Source: Candidatus Heimdallarchaeota archaeon
Lineage (GTDB): Archaea; Asgardarchaeota; Heimdallarchaeia; Heimdallarchaeales; Kariarchaeaceae
DNA: 44,101 nt
Reading direction: 5' to 3'
Assembly (NCBI GenBank): GCA_015522385.1
Contig: WAMJ01000236.1
Location: 1-44,101 of the forward strand
Part shown: positions 16,484-23,200 of the stretch, one piece after another
How positions within the stretch are numbered: position 1 is the first letter of the stretch
Layout of the letters: every line of letters starts with the position of its first letter
Made by a program: the position numbers and the translations under genes
The notes under the pieces: model-generated
What the model was told of the DNA's origin: nothing
Seen by the model: the letters and a program-made list of their open reading frames with translations, nothing else
Databases searched by the model: none

Positions 16484-18282
16484 GTCTCAGGTGCGGAACC
16501 CTTAGATCCACCTTTTGTCTTCAGAAACACCATGATCTTGGTGTATTTAATCCTGTCACTGACCTCGTTTGGCCATTCCCCTACTGCTACCAGCTCGATC
16601 TCCTCACGAACTCTTTTTTCGTGAAACTCCATGGCATGAATAGTGGACAGTTCTAGGGCCTCATCGAGATACTTCCTGGCGTCAACCACATTGAGTGCGA
16701 TCAAGGATAGCTTTGACAAGAGAATAAGTGTGTCCAAGATTCTAGGGATTGATCTTTGCCTTCTTACGAGCTCTAGATAGGTCTTTGCTGTTCTATTTGC
16801 TTTCAGAAAGTATTCATGGTCATTCTCCTGACTCAGTTTTTGTAGGTAGAGCTCCATCAGTGTGTACATAGCCAATGCGAGGTAGTTGTCCTCCAATCGT
16901 CGGTCTACAAGATCTTCTAGCATTTGTATGCTTGCATCTATGTCCTTGATAGAGACTGCCTTACATAGTGTAAAGGCGTCCTTGACGCTCCTTGGTCCTT
17001 TCTGAGATATCTCATCAAGGATTCCCAGCACATCTCTCGCCTCCTCATATCGCTCTTCTTCTGTATAGAATAGAAAAAGGTTAGTGAGAACCCGCGCAAG
17101 TAGAATGGAGTTATCAAACTCCTCGCGTATCTCTTTACACTTGAGCAGAGTGAGCTCTGCTTTCTCCTTCTCTCCTAATTGGAGGTAGACTAATGCTCTG
17201 TTAGATAGCGCTGTTGACTTGACTACCATGCTTCCTCCCTCTTTATCGATAATGTTGAGTATGTCTTCGATCCTATGGAGTGCGAGCTCGAATCTTCCGT
17301 GAATGACATCCAGACTGACCATGTTGACGAGTGCGAGTAAAACTCCCTCATAATCACGATCAGCGTGAGCCAGATCCAAGGCAACAGTGTAGTTTTCTGT
17401 TGCAGAGCTGTAGTTCCCTATATTTTTCTGGACGATTCCGAGCGATGAGTAGTTCATAATTACTCCTTTTATGTATCCTTGTTCCTCTGCGATCCGCAGC
17501 GACTCCATGTAATATTCCTCTGCAAGTTCGTACTCCAAGGTATGCACGTAGATCCCTGCGAGGTTGTGGTAGAGGTTAATCAAGTAGGGTGAGTTACTGT
17601 CCTCATTGACCTCCTCTATCAATTCTTTGTGGAGGGAAATAGCTTCATCGAACTCTTCCATACTCATTAGTGTCACAGCTAGGTTGAGCCTGAATTGAAA
17701 CCTCAAGCTCTCATCGATAAATTCACTTTCTAAGACCTCTTCTATAATCCGACGGGCCTCCTGATAATTTGATCTTCCGATCTCTACAACGGCAATATTA
17801 TTGGCAGAGTTTCTATAAGCCGTAGGGTCTTCTATTTTTATTGCAATATTTAGTGCTTTGGTATGACTGGTTGGCGCATCATTGAGCCTACCTTTGGAGG
17901 AGAGGTACACCCCTTCCATCGTGAAGTACCACCAGACCCAATCTGGGTATATTTCCGTGAGATTGTCGGTAAGAAGTTCTTTCCCTTGCTCCAACAGGAG
18001 TTCATACTCATCTAGATCACTCATCCTCCAATATATCGAGAGCAAAGCAACGATACTTCCGAATTTAAACTCATTTGTTGTGATTTCATAGAGCATTTTC
18101 GCCCGTTCTAGGGTCTCATCATGCCTCCCCTCCTTGAGCAGTATGTGGATGAAGAGCACCTCTTCCAACAGGTTCTCTCCGATCTCGGTGCTGACTTTCT
18201 CCGGCCTGACCATGTGTACAAGGTTGTAAGCCTCCTCAAACTTGTGAGCACAACAGGCATCGTAGACTCTTTGTTGCAGCAC
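16480..18282 (-). CDS. Tetratricopeptide-repeat protein
   Basis: This 600-residue, all-helical protein contains at least ten TPR-like units, for example YHNLAGIYVHTLEYELAEEYY and YSSLGIVQKNIGNYSSATENY, with the A-x-x-x-Y spacing of TPR helix pairs. No enzymatic or DNA-binding domain and no signal peptide are seen, so it is probably a cytoplasmic protein-protein interaction scaffold. The GTG start is supported by the box TATAAAAC (plus-strand sense) at 18305-18312, placing the box 23-30 nt upstream. Its stop overlaps that of the dual-HTH regulator by four bases. A second TPR protein of similar size lies at 31066. Confidence 0.9.
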   Translation of the reverse strand: MLQQRVYDACCAHKFEEAYNLVHMVRPEKVSTEIGENLLEEVLFIHILLKEGRHDETLERAKMLYEITTNEFKFGSIVALLSIYWRMSDLDEYELLLEQGKELLTDNLTEIYPDWVWWYFTMEGVYLSSKGRLNDAPTSHTKALNIAIKIEDPTAYRNSANNIAVVEIGRSNYQEARRIIEEVLESEFIDESLRFQFRLNLAVTLMSMEEFDEAISLHKELIEEVNEDSNSPYLINLYHNLAGIYVHTLEYELAEEYYMESLRIAEEQGYIKGVIMNYSSLGIVQKNIGNYSSATENYTVALDLAHADRDYEGVLLALVNMVSLDVIHGRFELALHRIEDILNIIDKEGGSMVVKSTALSNRALVYLQLGEKEKAELTLLKCKEIREEFDNSILLARVLTNLFLFYTEEERYEEARDVLGILDEISQKGPRSVKDAFTLCKAVSIKDIDASIQMLEDLVDRRLEDNYLALAMYTLMELYLQKLSQENDHEYFLKANRTAKTYLELVRRQRSIPRILDTLILLSKLSLIALNVVDARKYLDEALELSTIHAMEFHEKRVREEIELVAVGEWPNEVSDRIKYTKIMVFLKTKGGSKGSAPET

Positions 18283-18304
18283 AAATGTCCTATTTCAGAA
18301 GAAG

Positions 18305-18312
18305 TATAAAAC
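18305..18312 (-). promoter_or_regulatory. TATA box for the 600-residue TPR protein
   Basis: The minus strand reads GTTTTATA, 23-30 nt before the GTG at 18282. The spacing supports GTG as the true start of a leaderless mRNA. Confidence 0.55.
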
Positions 18313-18442
18313 ACTATCCAGATCAGTAACGGTATCCCAATTTAGAAATTTAAGCAGGATTCTTGATTTCATCGCGATATTCAGATCATTCATTGCCATT
18401 CCGTAAAGTTCTTGATGGGGGTATACAGGCCTGTCTCACCAG

Positions 18443-19804
18443 ATGGTAGACTACACCCAGCTACAGAACGAAGCGACTGCTCTCCTCCAACAACTGATTC
18501 AAAACAAATGTGTAAACGATGAATCACCCGAATCCGGTAATGAGATGCGGTCTGTCGAAACTCTCCTTGAGTACTTCAAGTCCAAGAATGTGCTAGATAA
18601 GGTCGAGCACGAGGTCTTCAAGACTGCCGAAAACAGGGGGAACCTCCTCCTGAGACTAAGGGGTGAATCCAACGAGGAGTCACTGATGTACGAGAGCCAC
18701 CTAGACGTTGTTCCAGTGAACGAGGATAACTGGGATGTGGATCCATTCTCCGCTGAGATCAAGGATGGTGTCCTGTATGGACGTGGAACCGTCGACATGC
18801 TCCTGTTCACAGCCACTCAGGCAGTTGCATTTGCAGAGCTGGTATCCTCAGGTTTCAAACCGAAGAGGGATCTGGTATTTCTAGCTGTCGCAGACGAGGA
18901 AGGAGGGGCCTCTTATGGAGCCAAGTGGCTGGTTGAGAACGTTCCGGAGAAGATCATGGCTACGTACCTCATCGGAGAGTTCGGTGGTGCGGTGCTCAAG
19001 ACAGACAAGGGGTCGAAGACTGCACTGATGATCGCAGAGAAGGGGCCCTCGTGGTTCAAGATCAAGGTTAAAGGAACTTCAGGACACGCCTCCTTCACTT
19101 ACATGACGGATAACGCGATATTCACCACGTCAGAGATACTGAAGAAGATCCGTGACAACCCTCCACCAGCCTTCTTCACCCCATCTTGGAATGTTTTCAT
19201 CAAGGGGTTGGGTCTGGGGTCTCTCTCCAGATTCATGCTAACTCACAAAGTAACACTTGATTACGCTATCAACAAGGTAAGTAAAAAGGACCTCGGGCTT
19301 GCAAAAACCCTTCATGCCCTTACCCACATGACCATTAATCCCACGATCATGAAAGCAGGGACGAAGACGAATATTATTCCAGACTCCAGTGAGGTGTCTT
19401 TCGATGTCAGGTTGCTCCCTGGTCAGGATTTTGAATACCTCCAAAACTATCTAAGAACCACTCTTGGTCCAGAATTGATGTCCAAGGTAGAAATCGTACC
19501 CACCGAAGTTGTTCCTGGCTCCGCAGATAGTTGGGACACCCCACTGATCGATACAATACGGGAGGTATATGGTGAAATCGAGCCGGATAAGGAGCTCATA
19601 CCTCTGTTTCTACCAGCTGTAACGGACTCGCGCTACTTCAGGAAGATTGGTATCAAATGTTATGGTTTCTCGATTTTGACCGATAAAGTCGAGCTCAAGG
19701 ATCTGATGAGTATGGCTCATGGGGACAACGAGGGTGTTCCTCTCGAAGCAATCGGGAAGACCGTGCAGTTCTTCTATGACCTACCACTCAAATTCTTGGT
19801 CTAG
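18443..19804 (+). CDS. M20-family metallopeptidase / amidohydrolase
   Basis: The 453-residue enzyme belongs to the M20 (ArgE/DapE/carboxypeptidase) family with a two-zinc site. Candidate ligands are His86 in YESHLDVVP with the following Asp88, Asp118 in YGRGTVDM, the catalytic Glu152 with Glu153 in VADEEGG, and His426 in MAHGDNEGVP. The insert dimerisation domain follows KGPSWFKIKVKGTSGHASF. It probably cleaves a small peptide or N-acyl amino acid in the cytoplasm; the exact substrate is not readable. The ATG lies about 20 nt after a GTATAC box. The gene converges on a beta-lactamase-family gene and shares a CTAG stop with it. Confidence 0.93.
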   Translation: MVDYTQLQNEATALLQQLIQNKCVNDESPESGNEMRSVETLLEYFKSKNVLDKVEHEVFKTAENRGNLLLRLRGESNEESLMYESHLDVVPVNEDNWDVDPFSAEIKDGVLYGRGTVDMLLFTATQAVAFAELVSSGFKPKRDLVFLAVADEEGGASYGAKWLVENVPEKIMATYLIGEFGGAVLKTDKGSKTALMIAEKGPSWFKIKVKGTSGHASFTYMTDNAIFTTSEILKKIRDNPPPAFFTPSWNVFIKGLGLGSLSRFMLTHKVTLDYAINKVSKKDLGLAKTLHALTHMTINPTIMKAGTKTNIIPDSSEVSFDVRLLPGQDFEYLQNYLRTTLGPELMSKVEIVPTEVVPGSADSWDTPLIDTIREVYGEIEPDKELIPLFLPAVTDSRYFRKIGIKCYGFSILTDKVELKDLMSMAHGDNEGVPLEAIGKTVQFFYDLPLKFLV

Positions 19805-21216
19805 ACCTTCTTCCATCTGTTTCTTTCGATGTTGAGGAAGATGTTTCCGTCGATTTCCTCAAATTGGACTGGGTCTTTCCCTCCCATCGATGTGGGAATG
19901 TAGTAGTTCATCGTGGGTTGATCCTCCATGGGGAGTAGTACCCTCTTTCCCTTCTCCTCTATATCTGAGATGTAAAGAGACCCATCCTGTGAAATGATCT
20001 TGACCTTGCTCATCCCCTTGTAGGTATGATACTCTCCTGCCAATTTGGAATGGAACCTCCTGATTTTAAGGAGTGGCCATTCCTCTACTTTAGTCCCCAG
20101 ACTCTCAGCTAATATCCCTTGGGACAGTATTCTCGGACTGGGGTGATGGTTGCTCAGCATGATTACTCCCCGTTTGTGTGCGGGTAGGAATGCAAACCAT
20201 GCACTGGCTCCAATGAACGACCCCGAGTGCTGCACGAGTTTCACTCCGTAGAAATCCTCATCGATTGCAAAGCCGTATCCATAACCTGATATCCTCTGAC
20301 CGTATGATGCCTTGAACGCATTATTTGGGTATTCCTCCTTGAATTGTCTTTTCTGCATCTCATCTATGCTCTCCCTAGTGAGAATCTGCTTACCTTTGAA
20401 CTCCCCTCCGCTTATCTGCATCTTCATGTAGTTGGCAAGCTCCTTGACAGTGGAGAAGAGACCCCCTGCTGCTTCATCTAATGATCTGGTCAATTTATGC
20501 TCCTCGTAAGGGACATTGACCAACTCCCTCGTCTTACTTCCTGGCCTGTCCATGTAACCTTTGGCGAGGTTCTCGTCCTTACATATCTCGTTATAGAAAC
20601 CGGTGCGTTCCATCATCAACGGCTGGAAAATATGTCTTCGTAGGTAGTGTTTATAGGACTCACCTGCGACCTCTGTGATGATCTTGGAGAGAAGTCCGTA
20701 CCCAAAATTATTGTAGTGGAACCTTTTTCCTGGTCTGGACAAGAACTCCTGAGCACCGTTAAGGAACCTAAACCCGTCTTCCCATGAGGTGAATGGATAG
20801 CGAGGTTTTGCAGGTTCCCCTAGCATGTGCTCACGGTTTCTCGACCACATTCCGTCTGCAAGATTCGGGATGCCAGAGGAGTGGCTCATCAGGTGGTGAA
20901 TGAGTATGGGATCATCCTCGAACCCAATCGTGACTGGGAGATGATCTGAGAGCTTGTCCATCACACTGAGCTTTCCCTCCTCTTGCAGTTTCAGAATGCC
21001 TGCACAAATGAAGGACTTGGTCACTGAGGCAATGTTAAATAGTGTGTCCGCATTCACAGGTGTGCTCAACTCAAAGTCCATGGCTCCATAGGTTCTTATG
21101 AAGACAATCTCGCCCTCCTCAAGGATGCTCAGTGCGGTACCAGGTGTGTTTGTAAGGTGCATCTCCTCGGAGATGAGTTCGTCCATTTTCTCGGTGAACA
21201 ATCTCTCGTAATCCAT
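19801..21216 (-). CDS. Serine hydrolase of the beta-lactamase / class C penicillin-binding protein family
   Basis: The 471-residue protein has the three active-site motifs of the family: Ser64-Val-Thr-Lys67 in FNIASVTKSF, Tyr168-Asn-Asn170 in RFHYNNFGYGLL, and His330-Ser-Gly in LVQHSGSFIGAS, which replaces KTG as in class C esterases and D-aminopeptidases. The last 110 residues look like an added beta-barrel (KIRRFHSKLAGEYHTYKG onward), common in archaeal homologues. There is no signal peptide, so it is cytoplasmic. It is probably an esterase or D-amino peptidase rather than an antibiotic-degrading enzyme, since archaea lack murein. Confidence 0.92.
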   Translation of the reverse strand: MDYERLFTEKMDELISEEMHLTNTPGTALSILEEGEIVFIRTYGAMDFELSTPVNADTLFNIASVTKSFICAGILKLQEEGKLSVMDKLSDHLPVTIGFEDDPILIHHLMSHSSGIPNLADGMWSRNREHMLGEPAKPRYPFTSWEDGFRFLNGAQEFLSRPGKRFHYNNFGYGLLSKIITEVAGESYKHYLRRHIFQPLMMERTGFYNEICKDENLAKGYMDRPGSKTRELVNVPYEEHKLTRSLDEAAGGLFSTVKELANYMKMQISGGEFKGKQILTRESIDEMQKRQFKEEYPNNAFKASYGQRISGYGYGFAIDEDFYGVKLVQHSGSFIGASAWFAFLPAHKRGVIMLSNHHPSPRILSQGILAESLGTKVEEWPLLKIRRFHSKLAGEYHTYKGMSKVKIISQDGSLYISDIEEKGKRVLLPMEDQPTMNYYIPTSMGGKDPVQFEEIDGNIFLNIERNRWKKV

Positions 21217-21266
21217 AGGTTTCAGTACTCAGATACTATATCATCCTTCCCCCGCCCCCTCGTTTC

Positions 21267-21878
21267 TTATCCAAAGAAATCTTCAAGCGATGTTTGGCTG
21301 ACTGGTCTGATGCACTCCACACTATCGTTCCGTGGGTTGTTCACGTATGTAGATACCTCTGTAAAATCCAATGAGCCATCGAACGGTTGGACAAGCTTAT
21401 AGGGAGGATGTTCTCCGAACCAATGGTCTATATCCTCGAGGATAAGTGGCATACGTGAATGGAGGTAACTCATCTGCTCATTCGCCTCCACGGTGATTAT
21501 TGCAAAGCTTCTGTGACCATCGATCTCGTTGTAGATCGCCCCCAGAGTCATCATATCACCCGTAGTAATGTGATATGGTCTCCCGTCCTTCCACTCATAG
21601 AACCCGCTCACCGGTACCACCGCTCTTCTGCTCAGAAATGCCTCCCTGTACATGGGTGTGTCAAGGTTCTCTGCCCTTGCATTGATCGGTCTATTCTTCC
21701 CCATATCCAACCCCCACTCCATCCCGGAAAGAAGGAATACCCCGTCGCTGCCCCTAAGCACGGGATTAGTTGTCCGAGGTGCAACATTGTATGACTTGGT
21801 GTACTCTGCCTCCACGATTGGTCTGAATCTTTCGAGGAGGATCTCTATACCTATCCACCTACTGAATCTTCCACACAT
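21267..21878 (-). CDS. SRAP-domain protein (YedK/HMCES-like, abasic-site shielding)
   Basis: SRAP proteins form a thiazolidine crosslink with abasic sites in single-stranded DNA and so protect them. The catalytic Cys2 follows the initiator Met (MCGRFSRW). Other active-site residues are visible: Asn66 in INARAE, Glu95 in SGFYEWKDG and His140 in LHSRMPLIL. Length, 203 residues, is normal. The gene begins 4 nt after the end of the alkyltransferase-like gene on the same strand. Together they form a small DNA-damage tolerance operon. The family is also found in bacteria and eukaryotes, so this does not by itself fix the lineage. Confidence 0.95.
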   Translation of the reverse strand: MCGRFSRWIGIEILLERFRPIVEAEYTKSYNVAPRTTNPVLRGSDGVFLLSGMEWGLDMGKNRPINARAENLDTPMYREAFLSRRAVVPVSGFYEWKDGRPYHITTGDMMTLGAIYNEIDGHRSFAIITVEANEQMSYLHSRMPLILEDIDHWFGEHPPYKLVQPFDGSLDFTEVSTYVNNPRNDSVECIRPVSQTSLEDFFG

Positions 21879-21882
21879 GATT

Positions 21883-22191
21883 TCAACCTTCCCACTGGTA
21901 TCGACTCAGGTCAATCTCACCATCTGTACTGACCTCGACACCCTCTCCTATGAGTCGTGCTCGCTGTTCCTCGAACCCCACCTCGTCCCTAATCGAGATC
22001 CTGCCTTTGGAGTTGATCACCCTGAACCACGGGAGGTCGTTCTTCTTAGTCTGGGTCTTCAGAGTCCAGACAACCTGACGTGCACCTTTATGATTTCCTG
22101 CAAGACGAGCTATCTGTCCATAGGTGGCTACCTTTCCCTCAGGAATATCACGAATTGCCTCAACTATTTTCGTCGTAAATTCCTGCACCAC
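21883..22191 (-). CDS. Alkyltransferase-like protein (ATL, MGMT DNA-binding fold without catalytic Cys)
   Basis: The product is related to O6-alkylguanine DNA alkyltransferase. Motifs are DIPEGKVATYGQIARLAG and LPWFRVINSKGRIS, where the alkyl-accepting PCHRV is replaced by PWFRV. Without the Cys it cannot remove the alkyl group; ATLs bind O6-alkylguanine and recruit nucleotide excision repair. I chose the GTG at 22191 (102 residues), which starts at the family's usual N-terminus (VVQEFTTKIVEAIRDIP). An ATG at 22257 would add 22 residues but the TATA box at 22211-22220 would then lie inside the gene. A GTG one codon later is equally possible. Confidence 0.88.
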   Translation of the reverse strand: MVQEFTTKIVEAIRDIPEGKVATYGQIARLAGNHKGARQVVWTLKTQTKKNDLPWFRVINSKGRISIRDEVGFEEQRARLIGEGVEVSTDGEIDLSRYQWEG

Positions 22192-22210
22192 TATAGAATC
22201 GGAGGCTTTC

Positions 22211-22220
22211 GATATAAATC
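22211..22220 (-). promoter_or_regulatory. TATA box of the ATL-SRAP operon
   Basis: The minus strand reads GATTTATATC, 20-29 nt before the GTG at 22191 and 23-32 nt before the GTG at 22188. It supports the shorter ATL start. Confidence 0.5.
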
Positions 22221-22261
22221 TAGTGCAGGGAATTTCACCTGAACTTTGCCTCATCACCTAG

Positions 22262-22270
22262 TTATTTATT
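22262..22270 (+). promoter_or_regulatory. TATA-like box of the nitroreductase gene
   Basis: TTATTTATT lies 22-30 nt before the ATG at 22292, back to back with the ATL promoter about 45 nt away. The two divergent units could be controlled together. Confidence 0.4.
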
Positions 22271-22291
22271 CCCTCTTCAGATCAAACAAGT

Positions 22292-23029
22292 ATGGAATCA
22301 AAGTCGGTAGTCGACACACTCAACGACAGGGTCAGCATCAGGAAGCACTCGGAAGAGCTGGTATCCGACGAACTTCTTGACCGGATTATTTCGGCTTCGA
22401 GGAGATCTCCCACGAGTAGCAACAGGCAGGCTTATAGCTACGTTATAGTCCGCGAACAAGAAAGGAAGGAGAGACTCTACGAACTTGTGGGGAACCAGGG
22501 TCACGTCCGGACATCATCTGCTTTTATCGCGATCTGTGCGGATCTCCACCGGCTCGAGAAAGCATGCGAGATGCACGGGAACAAGATGGTTGGATCCCTT
22601 GAGAACTCTATCGTCGCCATCGTGGACGCTGCCATAGCCGGAACCTCGCTCTCCCTTGCAGCAGAATCTGTTGGACTGGGCACAGTGATGGTTGGTGGGA
22701 TTAGGAATCACCCAATTGAGGTTGCTAAGTTACTCAAGCTTCCGAAGGGAGTTTTTGCACTGTTCGGTATGAGCATTGGATGGCCGGCTGAAGCCCCTCC
22801 CCAGAAACCACGAATGGATGTTTCCCTGAATGTCTTCAAGGAGGAGTACGGAAATGTAAGTGAGGAGGATCTGAAAAGCTACGACGAGCAACTGTCCAAG
22901 CACTATCGTGGTCAGGGTAGGAATACCCCCGACGCAGCATGGACAGGAATCATGGCATCTCGGCTCTCCGTTAAGAAACGGGCTGAACTTAGGGAACAAC
23001 TAGAGCAACTGGGTTTTACCTTTGACTAG
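22292..23029 (+). CDS. Nitroreductase-family FMN oxidoreductase
   Basis: The 245-residue protein resembles NfsA/FRP-type flavin reductases. The N-terminal phosphate-binding phrase DRVSIRKHS and the FMN-binding ASRRSPTSSNRQAYSYVIV are clear. The central helix region AAIAGTSLSLAAESVGLGTVMVGGIRN, followed by LLKLPKGVFALFGMSIGWP, is typical. It would reduce nitro compounds, quinones or flavins using NAD(P)H; the substrate is unknown. The C-terminal 45 residues form the extension that contributes to NADPH binding in NfsA-like enzymes. It diverges from the DNA-damage operon. Confidence 0.92.
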   Translation: MESKSVVDTLNDRVSIRKHSEELVSDELLDRIISASRRSPTSSNRQAYSYVIVREQERKERLYELVGNQGHVRTSSAFIAICADLHRLEKACEMHGNKMVGSLENSIVAIVDAAIAGTSLSLAAESVGLGTVMVGGIRNHPIEVAKLLKLPKGVFALFGMSIGWPAEAPPQKPRMDVSLNVFKEEYGNVSEEDLKSYDEQLSKHYRGQGRNTPDAAWTGIMASRLSVKKRAELREQLEQLGFTFD

Positions 23030-23084
23030 AAATTAATTCATTATTATGGTAATGAACTTTTTCAACCAATGATTGCATTTTGTT

Positions 23085-23118
23085 ATAATTGGACAATTGC
23101 ATAAATATTACCAATTAT
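23085..23118. promoter_or_regulatory. 8-bp inverted repeat upstream of the Thr-stalked surface protein gene
   Basis: ATAATTGG (23085-23092) and CCAATTAT (23111-23118) are perfect reverse complements 18 nt apart, within the AT-rich 171-nt gap between two genes. They lie upstream of a TATA-like TTTATATGG at 23150-23158. The site could be an operator; nothing identifies the binding protein. Confidence 0.3.
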
Positions 23119-23178
23119 GACTTATAAGTTCGATATTCCTCCAATGGTGTTTATATGGTGTTCTGAAATTTCAGCTTC

Positions 23179-23197
23179 GGGGGGATGTTTCACCCCC
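23179..23197 (+). promoter_or_regulatory. G/C hairpin three bases before the surface protein start codon
   Basis: A run of six G (23179-23184) and CCCCC (23193-23197) can form a 5-bp all-G/C stem with an eight-base loop. It sits where a leader would be, between the TATA-like box at 23150-23158 and the ATG at 23201. An ATG at 23185 in the loop opens a ten-codon frame (MFHPLDGENH) that ends at 23217, overlapping the start of the large gene in another frame. Confidence 0.35.
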
Positions 23198-23200
23198 TAG

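Noticed and set aside
19801..21216. Antibiotic resistance beta-lactamase
   Set aside because: The third motif is HSG rather than KTG, there is no signal peptide, and the host looks archaeal without murein; esterase or D-aminopeptidase activity is more likely.
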